Positions 7,405-18,311 of a DNA stretch of 45,706 nt are shown here, piece by piece (position 1 is the first letter of the stretch; every line of letters begins with the position of its first letter). Position numbers and translations under genes: made by a program. Source of the stretch: Alphaproteobacteria bacterium (GTDB lineage: Bacteria > Pseudomonadota > Alphaproteobacteria > GCA-2746255); NCBI GenBank assembly GCA_021296325.1, contig JAGWAR010000007.1:1-45706 (forward strand), in the 5' to 3' direction. The notes below the pieces were generated by a model. That model was given only the letters and a program-made list of their open reading frames with translations. It had not been told where the DNA came from and searched no databases.

Positions 7405-8286
7405 ATGACCGCACTCGTCGCGCTGAACTTTTCTCCGGAACAGAATCTGAGCCGTTACCTCCAGGAAATCCGGAAGTTTCCGATGCTGGAGCCGGACGAA
7501 GAATTCATGCTCGCCAAACGCTTCGCCGAATACGGCGATTCGGACGCGGCCCATCGTCTGGTGACGAGCCATCTGCGTCTCGTCGCCAAGATCGCCATGG
7601 GCTATCGCGGCTATGGCCTGCCGCTTGCCGACCTGATTTCCGAAGGCAATGTCGGAATCATGCAGGCGGTAAAGCGTTTCGACCCGGACCGCGGGTTCCG
7701 GCTTGCGACCTATGCGATGTGGTGGATCCGCGCCTCGATCCAGGAATACATCCTGCGCTCGTGGTCGCTCGTGAAAATGGGCACGACCGCGGCCCAGAAG
7801 AAACTGTTCTTCAACCTGCGCCGGCTGAAAGGCCAGCTGAAGGCCGTCGACGAAGGCGATCTTTCGCCGGAACTCGTTACGGAAATCGCCGACCGCCTCG
7901 ACGTTCCCGAACACGAAGTCGTCGAGATGAACCGGCGCATGGCCGGGCCGGACCATTCCCTGAACGCTCCCCTGCGGGCCGACAGCGACGGGGAATGGAT
8001 AGACTGGCTGAAAAGCAACGATATCGATCAGGAAACGCGCCTCGCCGAAAACGAGGAACTGACGAACCGCCGCGATTTGCTGCGTTCGGCGATGAAAGGC
8101 CTGAACAAGCGCGAACGCCACATCCTGACGGAACGTCGGCTGCGCGACGAACCGCTGACGCTTGAAGAGCTCAGCAAGGAATACGGCATCTCGCGCGAAC
8201 GGATCCGTCAGATCGAATCAAGGGCTTTCACGAAGCTGCAAAAGGCGATGAAGAACGCCATTATTGAACAGCGGCTTAATCCATAG
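7405..8286 (+). CDS. rpoH: RNA polymerase heat-shock sigma factor RpoH (sigma-32)
   Basis: A 293-residue sigma-70-family factor. Region 2 includes HLRLVAKIAMGYRGYGLPLADLI-type sequence and the promoter-melting stretch FRLATYAMWWIRASIQEYI. The RpoH box QKKLFFNLRRLK, diagnostic of sigma-32, lies near residues 130-141. Region 4 ends with LEELSKEYGISRERIRQIE, the -35-binding helix-turn-helix. Start ATG 7405 is chosen over ATG 7396 because AGGAGG (7390-7395) sits 9 bases from 7405 but touches 7396. The upstream gap carries a promoter and a CIRCE-like operator. It directs transcription of chaperone and protease genes; ftsH in this window is a typical target family. Confidence 0.96.
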   Translation: MTALVALNFSPEQNLSRYLQEIRKFPMLEPDEEFMLAKRFAEYGDSDAAHRLVTSHLRLVAKIAMGYRGYGLPLADLISEGNVGIMQAVKRFDPDRGFRLATYAMWWIRASIQEYILRSWSLVKMGTTAAQKKLFFNLRRLKGQLKAVDEGDLSPELVTEIADRLDVPEHEVVEMNRRMAGPDHSLNAPLRADSDGEWIDWLKSNDIDQETRLAENEELTNRRDLLRSAMKGLNKRERHILTERRLRDEPLTLEELSKEYGISRERIRQIESRAFTKLQKAMKNAIIEQRLNP

Positions 8287-8313
8287 CTCCCCTAAGGTCG
8301 CCGGCGCACCGGC

Positions 8314-8832
8314 TTAGTCCCCCTGCCGTGACATTGCGCCGGCGATTTCTTCACCCCATTCCTCGACAATCTCCTGACGCAGCCTTACCAGATGGGCCTT
8401 GCGCTGCAGGGTGCGCATCTCGACATAGCCCGCGATCAGATGCGGCATGCCGAGATAGATGACCCAGCCGACGGCGGCCGCGCCATAGATGACGAACCAC
8501 GTAAAGGGGTCCGTGAGCATCCCGTAGGCCTTGTCCATCTGCCCCGCCCGGCCGACCACCCACAAATCGATCAGATAGGGCGCCACTCCGACCAGGTTCA
8601 GCGACATCACGCTTTTCCCGGCCGCCTTCGTCGGGTTGCGGTCGACGACGAAGGCGACCCAGGCCGGCAGCAGGCCGACCGTCAGGAGGATGACGGTCGA
8701 AAAGGCGAAGGCCGACGCCATGACAAGGAAAAGCACGCCGAAAATCCACCAAAGGCCAAGTGACATCTTCTCGGCGGGCGGCGGGCGGCGCGTTCGGTGT
8801 CTGGGGATCGGTCGGAGCGGTGGTTTCGCCAT
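8314..8832 (-). CDS. Membrane protein downstream of the pseudokinase
   Basis: A 172-residue protein with a basic proline-rich N-terminus (KPPLRPIPRHRTRRPPP) and about four hydrophobic helices: LWWIFGVLFLVMASAFAF, VILLTVGLLPAWVAFVV, LVGVAPYLIDLWVVG and WFVIYGAAAVGWVIYLGM. A charged helical C-terminus follows (MRTLQRKAHLVRLRQEIVEEWGEEI). No family recognised. It begins eight bases after the pseudokinase stop on the same strand, so the two are very likely co-transcribed and may form one membrane complex. Its stop faces that of rpoH with 27 bases between; GCCGG-cgca-CCGGC there is a weak hairpin without a T tract. Confidence 0.7.
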   Translation of the reverse strand: MAKPPLRPIPRHRTRRPPPAEKMSLGLWWIFGVLFLVMASAFAFSTVILLTVGLLPAWVAFVVDRNPTKAAGKSVMSLNLVGVAPYLIDLWVVGRAGQMDKAYGMLTDPFTWFVIYGAAAVGWVIYLGMPHLIAGYVEMRTLQRKAHLVRLRQEIVEEWGEEIAGAMSRQGD

Positions 8833-8840
8833 GGCGTGCC

Positions 8841-10889
8841 CTAGATGTAACGCGAAAGCATGAGGCTGAAGGAAATCAGCGCGATCAGTATCGAAAAGCG
8901 GATGGCGAACACGTGCCCAAGCACCAGTGACGTCAACGGCAACTCCTTGAGTTTGCGATCAAGCTTTGCCGTCTCCGCCAGCGAACGCGTGTAGCGGTTG
9001 CGGGCTAGCGCGTAGGCGCGGCGGTCGGCGCGGCGGCGCGCCGGGTTGCCGATCAAATTGTACAGGGCGACCAGGCTGCCCTTGCCGATGACCCCTTCGA
9101 CCTGCTGCTCCATTTGCTTGCGGAACGCCTGGTTGTGGTAACTCTCGATGACCGGCGGCAGCAGCCGGTGCAGCCAGCTGGCCAGGCCCGGCAGTTTCGC
9201 CGGGCCATAACGGTCCTGCAGGCTGGCCAGGAGTCCCAGGATGCCAAGCACGCGCTCGGCGGACCCCGTCGGCGAAGCCAGCGAAACGAGAAAAGCGTCG
9301 ATCCGGCCGGGGAAGCGGGCGGCGATGAAGGCGGCAAGGTGGCTGTCGATCGGCTCGACCAGTTTCTGCTGGTCGCTGGTCGCGGCCTCCAGCGCCGGCA
9401 GCAATTCCGAGACGCGCACGCAGTAATGCGGCAGCACGAGCGGGCTCAGGCAGCGCTGGCCCGGCACCAGCTCGTACAGGCAACGGTCCAGCCCGAACCC
9501 AAGCCCGCGGCGGTTGAGGAAATGTTCGATCCGGTGCAGGCGCTGCAGGCGCTTGCGGTTTGCCGCCTCGCGCAGCCCCTGGGCCGTCATCCAGTATTGG
9601 GGCAGATGCAGGCGCACGACGTCGGCAAAATTGTGCCGCACCTCGTCCTCGCCGAAGCCGGCCGCGAGGATGCCGCCGAAACCGTCGATCATGGACGTAA
9701 AACTCTTGTAACGAAGCGGCGCCTTCGGATCGAGCAGGATGGCGACCCGCGCCACCAGACGCTCCGGGGAAAGCGGCGAGCTGCGGGCGTTGTTGATCTC
9801 TTCGGTGATGGCTCGGGCGGTGTCCGGGTTCGTCAGGCTGCGGGCCGCCCAAGCCTCGAACCGGCTTTCCTGAATGGCCCGGAAGGCCTGCTGGGGATGC
9901 TCCAGGAAGGCGCAGGCAAGGGCGCGGGCGGTCGTGTACTGCTCCTTGCGGAAGGTAAAGATATGGGGCGCCACGGCCGGGGCGTTGGCGTGGCCGTGCT
10001 CGCGATGCTCGTCCAGCCAGTGCTCGATCCGGTCCAGCCCCCAGCGATACTCCACGTTGTCGGCAAGCAGCCCCTTCAGCAGTTCCATCATGCGCAACGG
10101 CAGCGCCCGGCTGCCCACGAGATAGGCGTAGGAACCTTTTTGAATCTTGCCCCTCAGGATGGCCTCGTTCCCGATCTCCTGCACCGGCAGCTTGCCGAAC
10201 AGCAGGGTCAGCACCGTCACCCCAAGCGCGTAGATGTCGTCTTCCTGGCTTCCTTGGCCACGGCCCGCCGGATCGGCCATGCCGCTTTCGATCGGCTCGA
10301 ACAGGACCGGCTGGTTATAGGCCGCCGGCGCCGTCACGGCTTCGCCAAGCACGACGCGCTTCTTTTCCTTCTCGTCGGCGTAAAAAAGATTGTCCGGCCG
10401 GATGCCTCGATGGGTAAGCTCGCGCACTTCAAGCCCGCGCAACGCCTCGACCAGCGACGCGACGACCACCGTGCTGATCTCCTGCGGCATCATCGGCGCG
10501 ATCGCCGTGTCGAGCGAAGGCATGAGCCGGGGGCCGGGCCGGCCGCAAACGATGACCGGGCATTCGTTCTTGGCGGAGGGCCAGGCAAGGCCGCCCTCGT
10601 CGACGAAGCTCAGGATGCCGCGGATGTTCTGTTGACGCTGATGTTCGAGGAATTGCCAGCGCAACGGCAGGGACGATTCGCAGACATAGGCCAGAAGGCG
10701 GCGATCCTTGCGCAGCGTGTCCTCAGCCAGATAGGCCGCCGCCGTGGGCGAGTCGTAATCGGGCAACCGCGCATCCTGCTGGATCCGGTACCGTCCTTTT
10801 AGCAAAAAACCACCCGCGGCTGGCGCCTTGGCCTCGGGCCATGAGGTCTCCGGCGCCTCCGCAGCAGCTGGCTTCTCGACCGCCGCCAT
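8841..10889 (-). CDS. Membrane-anchored Ser/Thr kinase-fold protein, probable pseudokinase
   Basis: A 682-residue protein. Residues about 28-300 follow the protein-kinase fold: GRYRIQ at the start of the N-lobe, LTHRGIRPDNLFY in place of the catalytic loop, and DIYALGVTVLTLLFGKLP for the conserved helix F region. Key residues are changed. The VAIK Lys position reads LLAYV, HRD reads HRG, and the DFG position reads LGEAV. Catalysis is therefore unlikely, so it is probably an ATP-binding or purely scaffolding pseudokinase. Residues about 310-640 are an uncharacterised mostly helical region, and about 655-680 (IRFSILIALISFSLML) form a C-terminal membrane helix. Start ATG 10889 follows GGGGAAGAG. 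It forms an operon with the membrane protein at 8314-8832. Confidence 0.8.
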   Translation of the reverse strand: MAAVEKPAAAEAPETSWPEAKAPAAGGFLLKGRYRIQQDARLPDYDSPTAAAYLAEDTLRKDRRLLAYVCESSLPLRWQFLEHQRQQNIRGILSFVDEGGLAWPSAKNECPVIVCGRPGPRLMPSLDTAIAPMMPQEISTVVVASLVEALRGLEVRELTHRGIRPDNLFYADEKEKKRVVLGEAVTAPAAYNQPVLFEPIESGMADPAGRGQGSQEDDIYALGVTVLTLLFGKLPVQEIGNEAILRGKIQKGSYAYLVGSRALPLRMMELLKGLLADNVEYRWGLDRIEHWLDEHREHGHANAPAVAPHIFTFRKEQYTTARALACAFLEHPQQAFRAIQESRFEAWAARSLTNPDTARAITEEINNARSSPLSPERLVARVAILLDPKAPLRYKSFTSMIDGFGGILAAGFGEDEVRHNFADVVRLHLPQYWMTAQGLREAANRKRLQRLHRIEHFLNRRGLGFGLDRCLYELVPGQRCLSPLVLPHYCVRVSELLPALEAATSDQQKLVEPIDSHLAAFIAARFPGRIDAFLVSLASPTGSAERVLGILGLLASLQDRYGPAKLPGLASWLHRLLPPVIESYHNQAFRKQMEQQVEGVIGKGSLVALYNLIGNPARRRADRRAYALARNRYTRSLAETAKLDRKLKELPLTSLVLGHVFAIRFSILIALISFSLMLSRYI

Positions 10890-10947
10890 CTCTTCCCCGT
10901 TTCGTGCACAGAATGCGTCCCTTCAATTCTGCGACGGGAAAGAAAAG

Positions 10948-10963
10948 AAAGCGTTAACGCTTT
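10948..10963. promoter_or_regulatory. 16-base perfect palindrome between purA and the pseudokinase gene
   Basis: AAAGCGTTAACGCTTT is a perfect palindrome in an AT-rich 120-base gap. It lies 59 bases before the pseudokinase start and 47 bases after the purA stop, both on the minus strand. On that strand it is followed by CTTTTCTTT, so it may act as a weak intrinsic terminator for purA. The symmetry also fits a dimeric repressor operator for the kinase gene. Sequence alone does not decide between the two. Confidence 0.5.
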
Positions 10964-11009
10964 ACCGGGTTTTGAAAAGATCGAATAACGAAATCAACGT
11001 GTTAGAACG

Positions 11010-13464
<2,455 letters not shown>

Positions 13465-13553
13465 GGCATCTCCCCCACCCCCAGGGGAATGGCCCGCTTG
13501 AGCCCGGTCGGCGGGCGGCTTCGGTCTAACCGGTTTCCAGGCTCACGGCAAAC

Positions 13554-13595
13554 GGAAATCCCGGCGGGCGTTCCGCCGTAACTTACGGAATTTCC
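13554..13595 (-). other. Overlapping hairpins in the serA-hisZ gap
   Basis: On the minus strand after the serA stop there are two inverted repeats. CCGTAA-G-TTACGG spans 13588-13576, and CGGCGG-N5-CCGCCG spans 13578-13562. They share three bases, so they cannot form together. Outer arms GGAAAT (13554-13559) and ATTTCC (13590-13595) could close the whole region. No clear T tract follows, so a simple intrinsic terminator is not supported. The 141-base gap must hold either termination of serA or the hisZ promoter. Confidence 0.4.
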
Positions 13596-13605
13596 CTTCG
13601 ATTTC

Positions 13606-15183
13606 CTAGAAAGAGAGCGTCGCCGCCTGCAGGACTTCCGGGATCGCGCGAACTTCCTTGAGCGTCGCCTCGTCGACCGGCGCGTCCACCCGGATCAGGG
13701 CCAGCGCGTTGCCGTTCGGCGCCTCGCGGCCCAGATGGAAGGTGGCGATGTTCACCCCGTGATTGCCCAGCACGCTGCCCAGCTTGCCGATGAAGCCGGG
13801 CTTGTCCTGATTCGCCACGAAAAGCATGTCCGGCCCCAGCTCGGCCTCGACCGCGATGTCGTTGACCTGAACGACGCGGGGCTTGTCCCCTCCGAACAGC
13901 GTGCCGGCGACGCTCTGGGTCTGTTTTTCCGTCTTCACGACGAGCCGGATCAGGGTCTGGTAGTCTGCCTCCCGCTCGTGCTTGACCTCGGTGATGTCGA
14001 TGTCGCGTTCGCGGGCGATGGTCGGCGCGTTCACCATGTTCACCGATTCCATGAGCGGCGCCAACAACCCCTCCAGCACCAGCGCCGTCAGCGGACGCGT
14101 GTTCAGTTCGGTGACGTGGCCGGCATATTCGATCGTTACCGCCTCGATTCCGGTTTCCGTCAGCTGGCCGGTAAAGCTGCCCAGCTGGCGCGCCAGCGTC
14201 ATGTAGGGGCGCAGCCGCACGGCTTCCTCCGCCGTTACGGACGGCATGTTGATGGCGTTCGTCACGGCGCCGGTCAGAAGGTAGTCCGCCATCTGCTCGG
14301 CGACCTGAATGGCCACGTTCTCCTGGGCCTCGGACGTCGACGCGCCGAGATGCGGGGTGGCGATGACCTGCTCCATGCCGAACAGCACGTTCTCGCGCGC
14401 CGGTTCCTCCGAATAGACGTCGACGGCGGCACCCGCCACCTTGCCCGCCTCGATCGCCCTCTTCAGATCCGCCTCGTTGACGAGTCCGCCGCGCGCGCAG
14501 TTGATGATCCGCACGCCATCGCGCATCTTGGCGAAGGCTTTGGCGTTCAGCATGTCCCGCGTCGCGTCGTTCAGCGGCGTATGCAGCGTAATAAAGTCGG
14601 ACCGCGCCAGCAGCTCGTCGAGCTCGACCTTCTCGATGCAAAGGTCCGTCGCCCGTTCCGGCGCCAGGAAGGGGTCGTAGGCCAGCACCTTCATCTTGAG
14701 GCCCAGCGCCCGGTCGGCGACGATGGCGCCGATATTGCCGCAGCCGATGATGCCCAGCGTCTTGCCGGTCAGCTCGACGCCCATGAATTTCGACTTCTCC
14801 CACTTGCCGGCCTGGGTCGAGCTGTTCGCCGCCGGAATCTGGCGGGCCAGCGCGAACATCAGCGTAATCGCGTGCTCCGCCGTCGTGATGGCGTTGCCGA
14901 AAGGCGTGTTCATGACGACGACGCCGCGTGCGGTGGCCGCCGGCACGTCGACGTTGTCGACCCCGATCCCGGCGCGGCCGATCACCTTCAGATTCCCCGC
15001 CCGGTCCAGGATGTCCGTCGTGACTTTCGTCGCCGAACGCACGGCAAGCCCGTCATATTCCCCGATGCAGGCGGCAAGCTCTTCCGGCTTCATCCCGGGC
15101 TTGTTGTCGACCTCGACGCCGCGCTCGCGGAAGATCTCTTCGGCACGGGGGCTCATCTTGTCGGCGATCAGAACTTTTGGCAT
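13606..15183 (-). CDS. serA: D-3-phosphoglycerate dehydrogenase
   Basis: A 525-residue long-form SerA that oxidises 3-phosphoglycerate to 3-phosphohydroxypyruvate with NAD, the first step of serine synthesis. The substrate domain begins VLIADKMSPRAEEIF. The NAD-binding loop is IIGCGNIGAIVADRALG near residues 145-160. RGGLVNEADL carries the active-site Arg region, and TPHLGASTSEAQENVA the catalytic His. An intervening allosteric domain and a C-terminal ACT domain (KPGFIGKLGSVLGNHGVNIA) follow, the usual site of serine control. It starts 12 bases after serC stops, so serC-serA is an operon for consecutive steps. Confidence 0.97.
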   Translation of the reverse strand: MPKVLIADKMSPRAEEIFRERGVEVDNKPGMKPEELAACIGEYDGLAVRSATKVTTDILDRAGNLKVIGRAGIGVDNVDVPAATARGVVVMNTPFGNAITTAEHAITLMFALARQIPAANSSTQAGKWEKSKFMGVELTGKTLGIIGCGNIGAIVADRALGLKMKVLAYDPFLAPERATDLCIEKVELDELLARSDFITLHTPLNDATRDMLNAKAFAKMRDGVRIINCARGGLVNEADLKRAIEAGKVAGAAVDVYSEEPARENVLFGMEQVIATPHLGASTSEAQENVAIQVAEQMADYLLTGAVTNAINMPSVTAEEAVRLRPYMTLARQLGSFTGQLTETGIEAVTIEYAGHVTELNTRPLTALVLEGLLAPLMESVNMVNAPTIARERDIDITEVKHEREADYQTLIRLVVKTEKQTQSVAGTLFGGDKPRVVQVNDIAVEAELGPDMLFVANQDKPGFIGKLGSVLGNHGVNIATFHLGREAPNGNALALIRVDAPVDEATLKEVRAIPEVLQAATLSF

Positions 15184-15195
15184 GGCGTGTCCGTT

Positions 15196-16350
15196 TTAAG
15201 CGTTGGCCTTCGTTTCGGCAAAGGCCCAGTCCAGCCAGGGGAAAAGCGCCTCGAGATCGGCCGTTTTCACGGTGGCCCCGGCCCAGATCCGAAGGCCCGG
15301 CGGGGCGTCACGGTAGCCCCCGATATCGTAAGCGACGCCTTCCTTTTCAAGCATCCCGACCATCCCCTTCAGCGTGGCCGTCTGCGTCGCCGCGTCCAGG
15401 GCGGCAAACCAGGCATCCTCGACCTTGAAGCAGACCGAGGTGGCCGAGCGGATCGCCGGCTCCTCGACCAGAAATTCGATCCACGGCGTCTTTTCAACCC
15501 AGCCGGCAATTGCGGCAAGGTTGGCTTCGGTCTGCGCGACGATCGCCTTCGTTCCGCCCGCGTTTTCCATCCATTTCAGCGCGTCGATCGCGTCCTCGAC
15601 GCAAAGCATCGATGGCGTGTTGATGGTTTCGCCCGCGAAAATGCCCTCGATCAGCTTGCCGCCTTTCGTCATGCGGAACACTTTCGGCAGCGGCCAGTCC
15701 GGCGTGTAGCTTTCCAGCCGGTCGACGGCGCGCGGGCTCAGGATCAAAACGCCGTGGGCCGCTTCGCCGCCCATGACCTTCTGCCAGGAATACGTCGTCA
15801 CATCGAGCTTGTCCCACGGCAACGCCATCGCAAAGACGGCCGAGGTCGCGTCGCAGAACGTAAGCCCCTTGCGATCGGATGCGATCCACGCGCCATCCGG
15901 CACGCGCACGCCGGAGGTCGTGCCGTTCCAGGTGAAGACGACGTCGCGGTCGGTGTCCACCTGGCTTAGGTCGGGGATGACGCCGTAATCCGCCTCGAAA
16001 CTGCGAACGTCCTTCAATTTCAACTGTTTCGTGATGTCCGTCAGCCAGCCCTTGCCGAAGCTTTCCCAGGCCAGCACGTCGACACCGCGCTCCCCCAGCA
16101 TCGACCAGATCGCCATCTCGAAGGCACCGGTGTTCGACCCCGGCACGATGCCGATGCGATAATCCGGCGGCAGCCCCAACAGGTCGCGGCTTCGCGTCAG
16201 GGCTTCGGCAAGTTTCGCCTTGCCCGGTTTCGAGCGGTGCGAACGGCCGACGGCGGCGTCTTTCAGCGCGTCGAGCGACCACCCGGGACGTTTCGCGCAT
16301 GGGCCGGACGAGAAAAAAGGACTCTCCGGCCGAATCGTCGGCTTCTTCAT
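15196..16350 (-). CDS. serC: Phosphoserine aminotransferase
   Basis: A 384-residue class V PLP-dependent aminotransferase of the alphaproteobacterial type, converting 3-phosphohydroxypyruvate and glutamate to phosphoserine. It opens [18 protein letters not shown], has [20 protein letters not shown] around residues 68-87 for phosphate and PLP contact, and [18 protein letters not shown], whose Lys should hold the cofactor. It is the first gene of the serC-serA unit and has a clear promoter and a short structured leader upstream. The enzyme can also act in pyridoxine synthesis. Confidence 0.95.
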   Translation of the reverse strand: MKKPTIRPESPFFSSGPCAKRPGWSLDALKDAAVGRSHRSKPGKAKLAEALTRSRDLLGLPPDYRIGIVPGSNTGAFEMAIWSMLGERGVDVLAWESFGKGWLTDITKQLKLKDVRSFEADYGVIPDLSQVDTDRDVVFTWNGTTSGVRVPDGAWIASDRKGLTFCDATSAVFAMALPWDKLDVTTYSWQKVMGGEAAHGVLILSPRAVDRLESYTPDWPLPKVFRMTKGGKLIEGIFAGETINTPSMLCVEDAIDALKWMENAGGTKAIVAQTEANLAAIAGWVEKTPWIEFLVEEPAIRSATSVCFKVEDAWFAALDAATQTATLKGMVGMLEKEGVAYDIGGYRDAPPGLRIWAGATVKTADLEALFPWLDWAFAETKANA

Positions 16351-16389
16351 GTGTTTCCCTGTGGAGACGCCCGCCGGAACGGCAAATTC
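16351..16389 (-). ncRNA. Short structured serC leader, possible serC RNA motif
   Basis: From the predicted start near 16389 to ATG 16350 the leader is about 39 bases. It contains GCCG-TTC-CGGC (16383-16373) followed by GGGCGTCTCC and the ribosome site region AGGGAAAC. A conserved alphaproteobacterial serC RNA motif is known from comparative work in exactly this position. I cannot align to its consensus from memory, so this is a positional and structural suggestion only. Confidence 0.35.
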
Positions 16390-16395
16390 GCGCGG

Positions 16396-16425
16396 AGTTT
16401 AGTGGGGAGAGGCGCAGTGCGTCAA
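16396..16425 (-). promoter_or_regulatory. serC-serA promoter
   Basis: On the minus strand TTGACG (16425-16420), an 18-base spacer and TAAACT (16401-16396) form a good housekeeping promoter ending 46 bases before the serC start codon. The remaining gap to the divergent permease (16426-16532) includes GGGCC-ACT-GGCCC-type symmetry near 16493-16505 and the permease ribosome site GGGGGGAAG. Confidence 0.65.
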
Positions 16426-16532
16426 CGGCGGATCGGGCCCGGATTCGCGATTTGCCGGAAGGTCGAACGGCAGGTACTCTCTCTCCCAACGGGCCACTGG
16501 GCCCCAAAAGAATGTGACGGGGGGAAGCCCGC

Positions 16533-18311
16533 ATGACGGTAGACCAGGCCGCCTTGTTCGCCATTCTGGTGGCTGCACTGACGTTCTTCATCTGGGGCAG
16601 ATGGCGCTACGACGTAGTCGCCATCGGCGCGCTGATGGCAGCCGTCGTCGCCGGCATCGTGCCCGCCGAGCAGGCCTTCTCCGGCTTTGGTCACCCGGCC
16701 GTTATCACGGTCGCCGCCGTCCTGATCATCACCCGCACGCTGCACCACTCCGCGATCCCGGACATGCTGGCCAACAGCATGCGGCGCTTCGGCGACCACA
16801 CGACCCTGCAGATCGCCGCCCTTACCTGCGCCGTCGCCCTCTTTTCCTCCGTCATGAACAACGTCGGCGCCTTGGCCCTGATGATGCCGGTAGCGCTTCA
16901 GCTCGCCAACAAGGCCGGCCGCTCCAGCTCCGTCGTGCTGATGCCGCTTTCCTTCGGCTCGCTCCTGGGCGGCCTGATGACGATGATCGGCACCCCGCCG
17001 AACATCATCATCGCTACCTACCGCGAAACGATCAGCGGCACGCCCTTCGGCATGTTCGACTTCTCGCCCGTCGGCGCCGGCGTCGCCGTTGTCGGTATTA
17101 GTTTCGTCGCCCTCATCGGCTGGCGGCTGTTGCCGCAACGGAAAGGTACCATCCACGCCGATACCGTGTTCGAGCACATCGAGGACTACATCACGGAAGC
17201 GCGGCTGGATTCGGATTCGGAATATGTCGGCGCGCCGTTGCAGGAACTGGAATCCCTCGGCCAGGGAGACGTTGCCATCGTCGGGCTCATCCGGGGCGAA
17301 CGAAAGTTTCTCGCCCCTTCCAGCTTCATCCGCTTGCAGAAGGGCGACATCCTGATTCTCGAGGCTGACCCGGAGGCGCTGCGCACGTTGGTCGATCAGG
17401 CAAAGCTCGAGCTTATCGGCAGCGAAGGCCTGAGCGCGGAAACCATCCGTTCGGACGATGTGCGCCTGACCGAGGCCGTCGTGCCGCCCGGCTCGGCGAT
17501 GGAAAGCCAGACCTCACGCAGCCTCCGGCTGCACGCCCGCTTTGGAATCAACATGCTGGGCGTTGCCCGGCACGGCGTGCCGGTGAAAGAACGGCTGGGG
17601 CGCATCCGCTATCAGGCCGGCGACGTCCTGCTGCTGCAGGGCGACAAGGTCGCACTGTCCGAGGCGATGTCCGAGCTCGGCTGCCTGCCCCTGGCGCGCC
17701 GTGACCTGCGGCTCGGCAAGCGCCGCCAGACCGTTTTTCCGGTCAGCGTCTTCGCCGTCGCCATTGCGCTGACCACCTTCGGCATCCTGCCGGCGCCCGT
17801 GGCCTTTACCGGCGCCGTGCTGGTTTTCGTGGCCTGCGACCTGCTGTCGCTGCGCGAGCTTTACGAAAGCATCGAATGGCCGATCATCGTGCTGCTCGGC
17901 GCCATGATCCCGGTGGGCGAGGCCCTGCGGCACACCGGCGCCGACGGCCTCATCGGCGGCGGCATCGTCGGCCTTGCGGAATACCTCGACCCGGTGATGA
18001 TTCTCGTGCTGGTGCTGGTGGTGACGATGCTGATCACCGACGTCATCAACAACGCCGCCACCGCCCTTCTGATGGCGCCGATCGCCGTCAGCGTCGCCAC
18101 CGGGCTCGGCGTGAACACGGACCCCTTCCTGATGGCGGTCGCGGTGGGGTCGTCATCGACCTTCCTGACCCCGATCGGGCACCAGTCGAACGCGCTGGTG
18201 ATGGGCCCCGGCGGCTACAAATTCGGCGATTACTGGCGCATGGGCCTGCCGCTCGACGTTCTCATCATCGCCGTCAGTGTGCCGCTGATTTTGCGGTTCT
18301 GGCCACTTTAG
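16533..18311 (+). CDS. SLC13/DASS-type permease with two TrkA-C domains
   Basis: A 592-residue inner-membrane transporter. Its two homologous membrane halves carry paired signature loops: SVMNNVGALALMMPVAL and LMTMIGTPPNIIIATY in the first half, DVINNAATALLMAPIAV and TFLTPIGHQSNALVMGP in the second. Between them, about residues 210-390, lie two RCK_C (TrkA-C) domains (PLQELESLGQGDVAIVGLIR, QAGDVLLLQGDKVALSEAM). This layout matches the SLC13-like family of sodium-coupled anion, dicarboxylate or sulfate carriers; the substrate is not predictable here. It is divergent from serC. Its stop TAG (18309-18311) overlaps the convergent thiD stop. Confidence 0.9.
   Translation: MTVDQAALFAILVAALTFFIWGRWRYDVVAIGALMAAVVAGIVPAEQAFSGFGHPAVITVAAVLIITRTLHHSAIPDMLANSMRRFGDHTTLQIAALTCAVALFSSVMNNVGALALMMPVALQLANKAGRSSSVVLMPLSFGSLLGGLMTMIGTPPNIIIATYRETISGTPFGMFDFSPVGAGVAVVGISFVALIGWRLLPQRKGTIHADTVFEHIEDYITEARLDSDSEYVGAPLQELESLGQGDVAIVGLIRGERKFLAPSSFIRLQKGDILILEADPEALRTLVDQAKLELIGSEGLSAETIRSDDVRLTEAVVPPGSAMESQTSRSLRLHARFGINMLGVARHGVPVKERLGRIRYQAGDVLLLQGDKVALSEAMSELGCLPLARRDLRLGKRRQTVFPVSVFAVAIALTTFGILPAPVAFTGAVLVFVACDLLSLRELYESIEWPIIVLLGAMIPVGEALRHTGADGLIGGGIVGLAEYLDPVMILVLVLVVTMLITDVINNAATALLMAPIAVSVATGLGVNTDPFLMAVAVGSSSTFLTPIGHQSNALVMGPGGYKFGDYWRMGLPLDVLIIAVSVPLILRFWPL

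Noticed and set aside
8287-8313. Bidirectional terminator between rpoH and the membrane protein gene
   Set aside because: GCCGG-cgca-CCGGC is a short stem with no T run on either side.
9114-10802. 562-codon frame antisense to the pseudokinase gene
   Set aside because: The minus-strand frame has kinase-fold motifs and a membrane helix; the plus-strand one has none.
13735-15969. Long open frame (744 codons) on the plus strand across serA and serC
   Set aside because: Entirely antisense to two well-matched genes; composition rich in Arg/His/Gly, as expected for a high-GC shadow frame.
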